Assembly: GCA_943736015.1 (NCBI GenBank) | Contig: OX031058.1 | Coordinates: 5,728,001-5,792,000 of the forward strand | DNA: 64,000 nucleotides | From: Tridacna crocea | Taxonomy: Eukaryota; Mollusca; Bivalvia; Cardiida; Cardiidae | Reading direction: 5' to 3' | Shown here: positions 49,872-60,370 of the stretch, piece after piece | Numbering within the stretch: the stretch's first letter is position 1 | Layout: each line of letters opens with the position of its first letter | Notes under the pieces: model-generated | Seen by the model: the letters and a program-made list of their open reading frames with translations, nothing else | Database searches by the model: none | What the model was told of the DNA's origin: nothing | Position numbers and translations under genes: made by a program

Positions 49872-50036
49872 AATTCGCTTTACCTGCATTTGAATAAATA
49901 CGATTTGTTTGCAGTTAAAAGGGCTTCAACCTCAAAAGTTGAGTCATACATCATAGATAATTTCCCTTATATAAAAAGAACTGAGGTACTTTCTCATTAA
50001 GTGTCTCCACTTAAAGCCAGCCAATACATTAGTCGT

Positions 50037-50263
50037 GCTGTGGAAAAAGGGGGCCAAATACATTTTCCGTGATGCATCATACCGAGCAAGTCGTCATATA
50101 ATTCTGTATTCATGGAAGTCATTCATTCGACTAAATCATGAGATAGAATGGCCCTTGGAAATGTAGAAAAAATGACAGATCTATAGTAAAAAGTGTCGAT
50201 CCTTTTCAGCCTTCGCTGACTGCACTGGCTGATCTGGGTCTATATCGTTTGCAGATGCATTAA
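50037..50263 (-). mobile_element. Family E element, sharing a TTAA with MITE-A
   Basis: GGAAAAAGGGGGCCAAATAC, GATGCATCATACCGAGCAAG, CATGAGATAG, AAAAGTGTCGATCC, and hairpin GCCTTCGCTGACTGC...GCTGATCTGGGTC. Ends GATGCATTAA. Confidence 0.65.
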
Positions 50264-50480
50264 CCCTTTTCCAAACGACAAAATCATAGACTGGTCCAAG
50301 CCTTTGCATACGACAAAATAAATGAAACTCAAAAATTGAAATTTGTTTCTAGCAGGGTAGAAAACCTTGTGGGAAAAGGAGAAAATGCTGGATGCCAGCA
50401 TTTTCTCCTTTCCCACAATGTTTTTAAAAGGCTTCTATGCCAGAGTGGTAAAGACCAGGGAATGTTTGGTAAAGGCTTAA
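50260..50480 (+). mobile_element. MITE-A, complete copy
   Basis: TTAACCCTTTTCCAAACGAC to TTTGGTAAAGGCTTAA. Confidence 0.85.
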
Positions 50481-51043
50481 ACACCCCCCCCCCCAACCTT
50501 CCCCCCCCCCCCACTCCCGATGATTACAGAGCATTTTGCTCAGATCTTGCATGCAAGAAAGCTTTGTCTCGCACACGTCTTTCTTATCGGTCTGTATACA
50601 CCAACCATTTAAATCTTCAGTTAGTCTTATGGTAAATGTTGTAAGTAACAGTCCTAGTTGGCTGATCCGTTTAGTCTAGCTACTCAAGTCAGTTATCGAG
50701 TTTGGAGCAATAAAGCGGACTTTTGCACATAGCCAAGAAAAATCAGTCAATAGACAGTGAAGGGCAAAGCTCAGACTGCACTTTCTTTGCAAATGAAGTA
50801 CATGTATTTGATACCAATCGCTTTCAGAAACAAGTTATGTCCATGGCGAAAGATTTATAGGAACATTTTTTAAGGGAGCTCTTCAGATTTTTATTTTTCA
50901 GTCTATTCAAACTGAAGATAGGATTTACAGTTGAATTCGATATTGCGATAGCTTACAAATGTTCAGTAAGACAATAAAACTGACAAAAGTAAGACAAAAA
51001 GAAATTACAGCCCTATTTCCTTAATTAGATATGTTGTTGCCTC
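50481..51043. other. Mostly unannotated; poly-C runs and a MITE-B half
   Basis: Poly-C tracts at 50484-50513. Half of a B hairpin at 50755-50795 (GACAGTGAAGGGCAAAGC, CAGACTGCACTTTC). Confidence 0.4.
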
Positions 51044-51271
51044 TTAACTCATACCAAATAACAATATTTTAAGTTTGTCTAAATCGAAAGCATTTGCAGA
51101 CGACAAAATAAAAGTGACTGAAAATTTGAAATTTGTTGTGTAAAGGGTAGAAATCATTATGGGAAAAGGAGAAAATGCTGGTTACCAGCATTTTCTCCTT
51201 TTCCCACAATGTTTTCTAAAGGCTTCTTTCTCAGGGGCGTCAAAAGTAGGGATTGTGTGGAAATGGGTTAA
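51044..51271 (+). mobile_element. MITE-A, complete copy (228 bp)
   Basis: TTAACTCATACCAAATAAC to GTGTGGAAATGGGTTAA. Confidence 0.85.
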
Positions 51272-51587
51272 ACCCCTTGCATTGTGAGATATAAGGCCAA
51301 ATTTTCCAACAGACTTGTGGGAATGTAACCGGATCAATAACACGCTGCGTTTAGGGGGGAAACCCTTTTCAAATCGGTATGATGACGTCATATTTGACGT
51401 AATAGGAATGGATAGTGTTACCGGTTCCAAAATTACCACCCCTTTATCCAAACCCCAAAAACTGTTCTTTTTTACAAAATGTAACAACACAGTTTACGCA
51501 AATGCATATAAAATATAAACGTAAGTAGTTATAGCAATGTTTTATAATAGACTTTGGTTAAAGGAAATTTAACAAAATAATGCCCCT

Positions 51588-51817
51588 TTAACCCCTTCTC
51601 ACATAGTTCCGACTTTCAAAGACCATGGCAGAGAAAGCTTTTGAAAACATTTTGGGAAAAGGAGAAAATGCTGGTTACCAGCATTTTCTCCTTTTCCCAC
51701 AATGTTTTCCACCCTATCAGAGACAGATCCCATCCATTGGGCCACATTTAAACTGTCGTCTGCAAATGCTATTAATTTAGATATGTCTTTATTCTTTGTC
51801 GTGTGTTAAAGAGTTAA
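51588..51817 (-). mobile_element. MITE-A, complete copy (230 bp)
   Basis: TTAACCCCTTCTCACATAG to GTGTGTTAAAGAGTTAA. Confidence 0.85.
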
Positions 51818-51995
51818 TTCGGAGAGTCCGCTTATTTTCCGGGTCGGCAAAAAATTAAACGCTAGAAGTTTGATAGATCCGTTTCGCTTTATATGCTCTT
51901 GAATATTAACTAGCGCCAACTGGTAGTTAAGAAACGCCTTTTATCACAAGGTTTGAGTCATATATCGCGCATATTGCACCACGTTAGGAATATAA

Positions 51996-52224
51996 TTAAC
52001 ACTTTAGCAGACCACAAATTTTGGATCAGGCCAAATTGAAAGGATTTTTCAGATGACAAATTAACAGTTGCTAAAAAGATGCTTTTTCTATATGATAGGG
52101 TTGAAAACATTGTGGGGAAAGGAGAAAATGCTGGTTACCAGCATTTTCTCCTTTTCCCACAATGTTTTCAAAAGGCTTCTATTCCTGACCCGTGAAAACC
52201 AGGGATTGTTTAGGAAAGGGTTAA
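51996..52224 (+). mobile_element. MITE-A, first of three copies in a row
   Basis: TTAACACTTTAGCAGACCAC to GTTTAGGAAAGGGTTAA. The right TTAA (52221-52224) is shared with the next copy. Confidence 0.85.
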
Positions 52225-52451
52225 CCCCTTACCAGACGACAAAATTTTAGCCTTGTCCAAACTGAAAGCATTGGCAGACGACAATTTCAGTGTGGCTCAA
52301 ATGGGTGTAATTTTTCTTTGATTGAGTAGAAAATATTGTGGGAAAAGGAGGAAATCCTGGTTACCGGCATTTTCTTCTTTTCCCACATTTTTTTTCAAAA
52401 GGCTTCTTTTCCACGAGCGTCAAAAGTCAGCATTGCATGGTAAAGGGTTAA
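52221..52451 (+). mobile_element. MITE-A, second of three copies in a row
   Basis: TTAACCCCTTACCAGACGAC to CATGGTAAAGGGTTAA. Shares TTAA at both ends. Confidence 0.85.
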
Positions 52452-52603
52452 CTCTTTTATCGACAGGCTCCTTTTCTTTGATTGCGTGGCAGATATTGTG
52501 GGAAAAGGAGGAAATGCTGGTTACCAGCATTTTCTCCTTTTCCCACAATCTTTTCAAAAGGCTTCTTTTCCACGAGTGTCCGAAGTCAGTGGTAAAGGGT
52601 TAA
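52448..52603 (+). mobile_element. MITE-A, third copy, internally deleted
   Basis: TTAACTCTTTTATCGACAGG to GTGGTAAAGGGTTAA, only 156 bp. The sequence TTAACTCTTTTATCGACAGG recurs right after it at 52600, so this unit arose by tandem duplication of the end of the cluster. Confidence 0.75.
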
Positions 52604-52711
52604 CTCTTTTATCGACAGGCTCATAACTCGACATTTGTTGAAGGCTGGAAAAAAAAAAACACTTAGATGATGCAAAGAAAAACTTTTATAATATAGACTT
52701 GAATACACAAG

Positions 52712-52780
52712 CGGACAGTATAGATCAAGATCAGACTGCACGTTCTGTGCAGTCTGATCTTGATCTATACTGACCGCAAA
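52712..52780 (+). mobile_element. MITE-B hairpin core
   Basis: GCGGACAGTATAGATCAAG, GATCAGACTGCACG and the paired CTTGATCTATACTGACCGC. Note the A-for-G change present in both arms (GTATAGATC / GATCTATAC). Confidence 0.75.
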
Positions 52781-52954
52781 GGCATCTCCCAAGGATACTC
52801 TAAGCGGTTTACAAGAGTTATATAGATCAAACAGAAGGAATAAATTCTGCTCGTAATGATTACAAATGGATATAAGTTCTGTCTCAAGATTATGAGTCAT
52901 GCAGTATCATTAATCTGTAATACACGCAAAGCACATATTTAGATTTCTTGAGTG

Positions 52955-53022
52955 CACTGTGTACACCCAAAGATTAGACTGCTTAGAACGTGCATTCTGA
53001 TCTTTGGATCTACACTAGCCCA
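52955..53022 (+). mobile_element. MITE-B core, diverged
   Basis: ACCCAAAGATTAGACTGC, GCATTCTGATCTTTGGATC, TACACTAGCCC. Confidence 0.55.
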
Positions 53023-53117
53023 TTTTTTTGTTTTACGTGAATAATGCAGAACAAAAAGGGCTTAAAGTTGCAAAACCCAGGTTTTGTTGTTGGGTTTTTT
53101 TTGGATAAAGTAATTAT

Positions 53118-53220
53118 TTTTCGCCCTTTACCGTACAATTCAGTGTTTTTATGACCCTGGGGGAAAAGCTTAAAGTAAAAAGAAAACATTGTGGGAGAAG
53201 ACGATAGTGCTAATGACCAG
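53118..53220 (-). mobile_element. MITE-A half, truncated at hairpin centre
   Basis: CGCCCTTTACCGTACAATTC, TTTTTATGACCCTGGGGG, left arm to GCTAATGACCAG, where family F begins. Confidence 0.65.
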
Positions 53221-53221
53221 G

Positions 53222-53412
53222 GTCATTCACCGACCATTGTTAAGGATATTCTTAGTCTTATTTTCCAGATTATTTTTTTTTTCAAATTTTAAAGAAACGC
53301 ACTCTCTGATTGGCTAAACCATTTTGGTTTAGCCAATCAGAAGTTGAGTTACTTCTAAATTTGGAATATATTGGCAAAGAATAGTCTCAAGAATGGCTGG
53401 TTAATACGGACC
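53222..53412. mobile_element. Family F element, copy 1
   Basis: TTCACCGACCATTGTTAAGG and CTCAAGAATGGCTGGTTAAT at the ends are imperfect inverted repeats. The central palindrome is CTGATTGGCTAAACC / GGTTTAGCCAATCAG. Shares end sequence with 62506-62648. Confidence 0.6.
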
Positions 53413-53452
53413 GAGGGTTACTTTAATTTTTCAACTATGAATAGTATAGCAT

Positions 53453-53673
53453 TTAACCAAACAATCTCTGGTTTTTAGCACCCTGAGATTGAAGCCTTTC
53501 GAAAACATTGCGGGAAAAGGAGAAAATGCTGGTAGCCAGCATTTTCTCCTTTTCCAACAATGTTTCTACTCTACTGGAAACAAATTTCAATTTTTGAGTT
53601 ACGTTTATTTTATCGTCTGTAAGTGCTTTCAATTTGGACAAGTCTAAAATTTTGTTGTTTGATAAAAGGTTAA
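53453..53673 (-). mobile_element. MITE-A, complete copy (221 bp)
   Basis: TTAACCAAACAATCTCTGG to GTTTGATAAAAGGTTAA. Confidence 0.85.
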
Positions 53674-53989
53674 GAGAATTTCAGTTCATGAGTACCACTT
53701 TCGATTTTGTTATCTACAAATGCTTTCAAACTGTGTGAAGACAGCCATGTTCATAGCTCCAGATATGAGGGAGTTATGGTATTCTATATTCATTATTTCC
53801 CTTCAAAACCCTGTGTTGTTGGTACTCATCAAAATTGTCTCGATATGACAATTCAAATTCAAATGAATTCCCATAACAAAAGGTTTTGTGGAGCAAAATA
53901 CTATTTCCAAATTTGAAATCAAAATCACTTCCTCTATCTGGCGTTCTAAACGTTGATCTAAGGGTTGATACAGTATTATGTGAGTGCGC

Positions 53990-54162
53990 GTTGCTTACCC
54001 TTTATACCAGACGACAACCTTTTAGGTTTTTCCAAATTGAAAGCATTTGCAGACGACAATTTCTATGTGGCAATTTTTCTTTGATAGTATTGATCTTTTC
54101 ACATACATTGATTTTGTCGTCTGCAAATGTTTTGAATTTGGACTCAAGGACTGTGTGGTTGT
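53990..54162 (+). mobile_element. MITE-A, two end fragments without a hairpin
   Basis: CCCTTTATACCAGACGACAAC, AAGCATTTGCAGACGAC, then TTTTGTCGTCTGCAAATG. The hairpin core is missing, so the outer arms face each other directly. Confidence 0.55.
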
Positions 54163-54321
54163 TACAAGTGTATGGAGCCAAGATCTACTTCTTTTCTGCA
54201 CAGTCTGATCTTGGTCAAAGACGCCAGCAAAAGTTAAAATACACCTCCACTACTTAAAGATCTCGCCATCTGCGCTTAAAGATGATGGCACTCAGTCCTG
54301 ATAATTAAAATTGTGAATTTG

Positions 54322-54514
54322 TTAAAACCCAAACCACGTACAAACAACAAAATAATTGTGGCTCAAATGCGAAAAGATTTCACTGAAATTGTAGAAAACT
54401 TTGTGAGAAAAGGAGAAAATGCTGGTTACCAGCATTTTCTCCTTTTCCCACAATGTTTTCAAAAGTCTCTTTCCTCAAGATTGTGCAATCTAGGGATTTA
54501 TACTGAAGGGTTAA
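54322..54514 (+). mobile_element. MITE-A, complete diverged copy
   Basis: TTAAAACCCAAACCACG to TATACTGAAGGGTTAA, hairpin intact. Confidence 0.75.
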
Positions 54515-54878
54515 ATAAAAAACAAGCTATTTAACACGTGGATCTTTAGGTAATTAAAACAAAATCAGGAAATCTTGTATTCCTATCAACCAGAATACTA
54601 ATTTCGAGGTTTGGAGTCCATCCTGACGGGGGTTGTTTCGTTGTCATGGCAACGTTTGCGTGCAAACGGTGATCTCCTCCCACGCCCGTGCATACGTTTA
54701 CAACAGGTAGAAACAAAGTGTTTATGTTGGCTAATCAATTTTTCTGTAACTCGCAAGGGTTAGATATAACAACTCAAGATGACTGTGAAGAACTACGTAA
54801 CTTGGTGGTATCTTCCGTTCCTTCTTCAATATAGGGATTTCTTTGACTGGTGTTTGACACCGCTTTTAACAGTATTAG
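54515..54878. other. Unannotated stretch with an X-box-like palindrome
   Basis: No repeat family recognised. It has a GC-richer part at 54620-54710. Confidence 0.4.
54640..54653. promoter_or_regulatory. X-box-like motif (RFX binding consensus)
   Basis: GTTGTCATGGCAAC is a near-perfect inverted repeat that fits the RFX X-box consensus. It lies in one of the few stretches without repeats, but no target gene is visible in the window, so this is only a sequence match. Confidence 0.25.
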
Positions 54879-55518
54879 TTGTAGGGTCAGGTGGCAGCGG
54901 ACTTGGAAACTTGTTCACAGCTGTGGTGAATCATGTCACCCCGAGCCGAAGGCGAGGTGGCGACATGATTTGACGCAGCCGTGAACAAGTTTCCAAGTCG
55001 CCCGCCTCCTGACCGTACAACGAATGTTCCCTGGCAAAAACCAAGTAAAACCAGTTTCCCTTTTGAGTGCCCCGTAAACATCAATACACGTGCAACACAA
55101 CATCCAAAATGGTGGCGTCGATCGATCACCAGACTGCACATTTATGCACCAAACTGCACGTTTTAGTGACGTCAGTTTCCAGTGACGTCAGTTTTCATTG
55201 AATTGGGGCACACAGAAGGGAATTTCTAGTTCGTCAGCATACGCGATTCGTGAAATTATAAAACAGGAAAATTTCGCTTAACGCGCTTTGAAAGGGTAAA
55301 ACTTAATAAATTCGTTGTACTGTCACGTGGCAATGGACTTGGAAACTTGTTCACGGCTGTGTCAAATCATGTTGTCACCTTGCCTTCGGCTTTGGCCGAC
55401 ATGATTAACAACAGCCGTGAACAAGTTTCCAAGTCCCCAGCCACCTGACCGTACAATTAATAATTCTCACGGCATGTTAACCAATCAGATCACGAGAAAT
55501 TTCTTTGCAGTATAATAA
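54879..55518 (+). mobile_element. Family J element, copy 2, with hairpins at both ends
   Basis: Left hairpin 54879-55022 (GGACTTGGAAACTTGTTCAC / GTGAACAAGTTTCCAAGTC) and right hairpin 55318-55464 with the same arms. The middle contains AAGTAAAACCAGTTTCCC and two TGACGTCA sites, in the opposite orientation to copy 1. Right end CATGTTAACCAATCAGATCAC as in copy 1. Confidence 0.65.
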
Positions 55519-55564
55519 AATTTGTTTATGGACCCATAACATTCATTTTGCTGGTCTAACAACC

Positions 55565-55725
55565 GACTGCTTCATGAGGTATGTATACTAGTCCTTCGAC
55601 ATGCAAAAAATTAACTTACAGGAAAAGGTTTCGACTCATGTCAGCCTGCGCGTATTGTGCAGGCTGACATGAGTCGATACTTTTTGCAGATGCAATAAGC
55701 CCTCTTTTCACATAGCATGCTTTAT
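55565..55725 (+). mobile_element. Family E element, hairpin part
   Basis: AGGAAAAGGTTTCGACTCATG, GTCAGCCTGCGCGTATTGTG, GCAGGCTGACATGAGTCG, ATACTTTTTGCAGATGC and AATAAGCCCTCTTTTCAC. Confidence 0.65.
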
Positions 55726-56099
55726 ATGTATCGACAGGTAGAAGAACAGCATGTGAAGGAAAAGTTCATGACCTGGAAAAAAATGAGGTGGAAGGGGGGT
55801 GAGTAAAAGAACAGCAACCTTGAATACTCTCTGGAATTCTAATTAACCGTGAAGCATTAGTCATGCTGAAAAGAAACTAGTTAGAAACATGACCATCTTC
55901 GACATTGGGGGAATGATACTAATTGCTTTTGTCGAACTGTAGACCAAGACCAGGAAGCATGGAACGTGCAGCATGCTATACTGCCTGAGTCATCTTGTGG
56001 AATTTTTTGGCTCATAAACAACTATAAGACCTGTTGCAATGGCTGACATAGTCAGTTTTGTCCGGTAAGCACCCTATAGGACTCGATATTTTAGCGCGT
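55726..56099. other. Unannotated stretch
   Basis: Nothing recognised. Confidence 0.4.
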
Positions 56100-56275
56100 C
56101 ATACACGGTGTTCACCATCCTTTTCGAGTAGTATACTGATTTCATATTCACCACCATTCTCCATTTTGAAAGTAACATAACTTTTGATTGGCTAAACCAA
56201 ATGGTTTAGCCAATCAAACGTTGTGTTACTTTCGTATGCCTAAAATTAGACTTATAATGAAATGAAGAATTCATA
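56100..56275. mobile_element. Family F-related palindrome
   Basis: Central palindrome AAGTAACATAACTTTTGATTG...CAATCAAACGTTGTGTTACTT, including GGCTAAACCA/TGGTTTAGCC as in family F. Left flank GTATTCACC-like. Confidence 0.5.
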
Positions 56276-56657
56276 GGTTGTTGTATACCGACGATAATTC
56301 GTTCTAGAAGGGTTTTCAATTTTTGATTGGCTGATGCAATCAAGAATAGTACATGAATTGCCATTCAGGTTAGCCTGAAAATTCTTTAGGATTAGATGTC
56401 ACTTAGCACTGTTGGAGAATATAAGGGTAACGTTACAGGCTTTTTCGGGCTTAAATTATTTTGTAGATCTATCAAAGACATTAACAAAGTAAATACACTT
56501 CATGAACACATGAACATTTGAAGAAAAAGCAAATGTCGCATTTATTTTAAACGGAAAATCTAATGAAGGAATTCCTTTAAATAGCTGTTGTTCTTTTTTT
56601 AAATGCAAAGTTTTAAAAGCTGTTGACAAAAGAAGCAGCAAAACTGGTGTTTGCCTA
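56276..56657. other. Unannotated stretch
   Basis: Nothing recognised. Confidence 0.4.
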
Positions 56658-57135
56658 TTTACTCTTTACCAAATTGTAGGCTCGTCACAGGATTGTTTGA
56701 AAGCATTTGCAAAGAAAAAGCATTATGACTGAAATTGTAAGATTTGTCATTTAACCAATTACCACAAATCCCTACGTTTGACCACCCTGAGAAAGGAGCA
56801 TTTAGAAAACATTGCGGGAAAAGGAGAAAATGATGGTTACCAGCACTTTCTCCTTTTTCCACAATGTTTTCTACTCTTCACAAAACAAATTACAATTTTC
56901 CATTCACTTTTATGATGTCGTCTGCAAATGCTTTCGATTTGGACGAGCTTAAAATACTGTCGTTTGGTAATGAGTTAAAAGCATGAAAAACATTGAGAAT
57001 TAAAAAAATGCTAGTGACCAGATTTTTTTTTGTTGTTGTTGTTTTTTTTTTTTTTCTTTCATTTTAGTGCAATGTTTTCAAAATTTCACTCACTCGGGGT
57101 CGTAAAAGCTTTTGATCATATGGTAAGGGATTAAG
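56658..57135 (+). mobile_element. Old MITE-A copy containing a younger MITE-A
   Basis: The left part, TTACTCTTTACCAAATTG to GTAAGATTTGTC, ends at 56750. The right part resumes at 56979 with AAAACATTGAGAATTAAAAAAATGC and runs to CATATGGTAAGGGATTAAG. The younger element sits between them. A GTT/poly-T run expanded inside the old right arm. Confidence 0.7.
56751..56978 (-). mobile_element. MITE-A nested in an older MITE-A (228 bp)
   Basis: TTAACCAATTACCACAAAT to TTTGGTAATGAGTTAA, TTAA on both sides. The orientation is opposite to its host. Confidence 0.85.
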
Positions 57136-57508
57136 GGATAGATACATGTATTACATTACACGGGTCAGTGCTTACCAAAATAGTACCACATGCATGCTAT
57201 ATTTACCTAGGTAATCAACAAAATACCTGTTGTATCTATAAATGTTTACCCCGCCGACTGAATGCTTATCAGTCTTCGCAAACAAATGGTACACAGCAAG
57301 GTGCTGTCCAAATGAAATCACAAATCCTATAAATATCAAAGAGAAGCAGGTCATTGGCCGTGATAAAAATCTGCGGTTTGCAGTTGATAAACAAAACAAA
57401 GTAACTTAATCAAGTAAAACCTATTTAAAATGTTGTGCATCCATTGTCAGGCATCTACCGCTCCGTCCGTTCATCTGTCTATCGTGCATGTACCATTGTA
57501 ATTGTCTC
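57136..57508. other. Unannotated stretch
   Basis: Nothing recognised. Confidence 0.4.
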
Positions 57509-57740
57509 TTAACCGTTTACCAAACAACAAAGTTTTAGACTTGTCCAAATTGAAAGCACTTGCAGACAACAGAACAAACGTAACTCAAAAATAGAAATTT
57601 GTTTCCGGCAGGGTAGAAGGCATTGTGGGAAAAGGAGAAAATGCTGGTTACCAGCATTTTCTCCTTTTCCAACAGTGTCTTCAAAAGGCTTCTAGCTCAT
57701 GGTCGTACAAACCAGGGATTGTTAGGTACAAAAGGGTTAA
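57509..57740 (+). mobile_element. MITE-A, complete copy (232 bp)
   Basis: TTAACCGTTTACCAAACAAC to GTTAGGTACAAAAGGGTTAA. Confidence 0.85.
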
Positions 57741-57904
57741 AATGTCTGTTCTTTTCTGCTCATTTTAGTAGGTAAATCCAATAGGACTGTACATCGGCAC
57801 CTTGTTGAGAAGACTGTGCATAAACTGCATTATCTATATTTTGAACGTTTTATAGATGTTAAAAGTCACATATACCTATACTGGTCCATTTAGTTAGCTG
57901 TCAA

Positions 57905-58200
57905 CTCCAGACGCCGAGCCCAGAGAGTGCAGTCGGTGAGAAAAGGAAGTCGCTAATAAGAAACTAAGTTCGGCCAATACCTCTCCACGCATTGATGATG
58001 GTCATTGGCAGGATTCATTTCTCTCCCACCGCTGATCACTGTCTCTACGGTGGTTGTTGGGAAAGCAGCCAGTGCCATGGAAAAATATGAACAACTGGTT
58101 AAAGAAAATCAAGGAAAGCATGGATAGGTGAACTGTCTATCTCGCTATAACTGACATAATTTTAAAACGATTTATAATAAAATACAATCATCTCATTTCC
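57905..58200 (+). repeat. tRNA-derived SINE, diverged
   Basis: CCACCGCTGATCACTGTCTC, GGGAAAGCAGCCAGTGCC, GGAAAGCATGGATAGGTGAAC, AATACAATCATCTC tail. The tRNA-like head is degraded. Confidence 0.65.
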
Positions 58201-58208
58201 TGGTTTTT

Positions 58209-58929
58209 GTGGTATTACAATGAGACAATACCACTATGATTTCAATATTGAATGTTGAAGACCATGTATCGTATCTTATGCAAAGCCGAAAGAAATAAAC
58301 CCAATTGAACTCAACTTTGTAAGGCAAATGATTTCTTCGGTACAACCATTACATGTAATAAGAAAAATGGTATATTAAAATACACTGAGTGAGGTCATCG
58401 ATCATGAAAATACTTTTTTTTTTATTGAAAATAGCTTCACTCGCAAATAGCCTTCCACTGGCGCAATGATACATAATTTGTCTACCGATTGCTTGGTCCT
58501 GGGCTTTTTCGTTCCAAAACCATTTCGTTCCATGGCTTGTTCATTCCATAATTGCGCTCTACTGCATTTGATTGGGCATGGATATTTATATATCGAAATA
58601 ATTGATTGTAGTGTTGGAAATTGAATGTTAACGGCCAAAGGTATTTCAAAATCATAGTTTTCATGTATAAACTTAATTATATGCGATAATTCACATGGCA
58701 TATCTCTCTATCCATCATGCATCGTACTATTAAGAGACGTTACTCCTCCTAATGATCAAATGGAGACAACTAATACACAAATAAACCTTTCTTTGTCATA
58801 AGTACTCTCCCTTCAACAAAAGGTAATCGTGTGTTTAGTTGGCTGACTTTCAAGCCAGTATTTGGATAATAATTCTCTTTTTCTTTCAAAATATTAATTA
58901 CACACAACGGCTTCCTTGTCAAATACCAC
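58209..58929 (+). mobile_element. Family H repeat, copy 3 (721 bp)
   Basis: GTGGTATTACAATGAGACAATACCAC at the left (a hairpin) and TTGTCAAATACCAC at the right, continuing TTCAGCGTTCTCAACGCTTTG as in copy 1. Confidence 0.65.
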
Positions 58930-59034
58930 TTCAGCGTTCTCAACGCTTTGATTGGAACTGAATTTTGGAAGAGCTACACTTCTATCATGCTTGACCATGA
59001 TTCTTTTAAAAATTTCAAAATTATTATTTTATTT

Positions 59035-59215
59035 TCCTATAGATGCAATTGATTGCACTTGCAGACGACAAATCTGAAGTAAATCGAGCGATGAAAACGC
59101 ATGTCTTTAAATGGTTAGAAAATATTGTTGCAAAAGGAGAAACCGCACGTATCGACAATGTATTTTAGAGTTCTTTTAAATCCCTAAGTCGTTACATCGG
59201 TAAAGGATCAAATTT
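59035..59215 (+). mobile_element. MITE-A, very old copy
   Basis: TTGCACTTGCAGACGACAAA, AGAAAATATTGTTGC, AAAAGGAGAAACCGC. Right arm poorly paired. Confidence 0.45.
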
Positions 59216-59424
59216 CGAAATTAGAGGACTATTCATGCAAAAAAATGACGGCACCAAAATGATTCCGTACAGGTGTGAAAAGGTCATACTTTTATTGACA
59301 GCACGTCTGTTTTGCTAACAATACCACAAACCGTGTGTATTTCATGTTTATAACTTGTAATAGACATACGTCGCATGTATAGAAAACCAGTCATTCTTTT
59401 CCCCTTTTCCGCACCAATCAACTA

Positions 59425-59735
59425 TAAATGAGCCGTGATCTGACAAAAGAGTGCTGAATGCATCTCAGTGATCTGTCACACCAAGCAAGACATCACATAA
59501 GTAGAGATCCATAAAATCTATCACACCAAGCAAGACATCACATAAATAGATATCCATAAAATCCATATGTATAACAACCAAGTGTATCATAAGGTAAACT
59601 GATCCTTTGACAGACAGAAAATTGACCAATTGACCAATAGCGAAAAGTTTTGACCCGGAATGCGCAGGCTGACATGGATCAATACTTTTCGCACTTGTGT
59701 TAAGCATCCTTTTCACAGAGAATGTCTTAAATGCT
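59425..59735 (-). mobile_element. Family E element with a two-unit internal duplication
   Basis: GAATGCATCTCAGTGATCTG, then two tandem copies of about 45 bp (CACACCAAGCAAGACATCAC with ATAAGTAGAGATCCATAAAA), TTGACCAATAGCGAAAAG, and a reduced hairpin. Right end TTAAGCATCCTTTTCACAGAG. Confidence 0.65.
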
Positions 59736-59913
59736 TGTTACAGGTAGCCTGGTTGCTTTCGAAGAAAACTTCAAGGGATTGTCATAGCCTTATAGTCGTT
59801 TACATCTTTGTTTTCTGCGGTCGCGTTTTCGTCGTCTATCAGCTGTGTTCTCGATCCTGTGCGACATGTAGGCCTAATAGCCAGAAGTGGCCTTTAGTTA
59901 ATATAGCGAATAT

Positions 59914-60364
59914 CACGGCGGGGAATCACGTGACACAACAACAACAACAATGACCGTTATTTGAAAAAATTCCCCAACTTCAGGTAAGAAAATCTTCAAT
60001 AATTCCATTAATACGTGACCGATTGGAATTTGGTTTGAAGCAGAGAAGGCGGAAGGACTCCGGGGATTTGCTTGATGTGTTAGATTTTTTAAAAAACACC
60101 TGATAAAAAAGTTATTGACGAGCAAACAAATTATCTAGGGTAAAAAATTTGTTTGCTCGTCAATAACTTTTTTATCAGGTGTTGTTTAAAAAATCTAACA
60201 CATCAAGCAAATCCCCCGAGTCCTTCCGCCTTCTCTGCTTCAAACCAAATTCCAATCGGTCATGTATTAACGGAATTATTGAAGATTTTCTTACCTGAAG
60301 TCGGGGAATTTTTTCAAATAACGGTCATTGTTGTTGTTGTTGTGTCACGTGATTCCCCGCCGTG
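59914..60364. mobile_element. 451-bp fold-back element with GAATAT target duplication
   Basis: Arms of about 215 bp are near-perfect complements, from CACGGCGGGGAATCACGTG inward to GTTATTGACGAGCAAACAAA, with a loop of under 20 bp (TTATCTAGGGTAAAAAAT). GAATAT is repeated at 59908-59913 and 60365-60370. Each arm carries CAACAA/GTTGTT units next to its end. Confidence 0.85.
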
Positions 60365-60370
60365 GAATAT

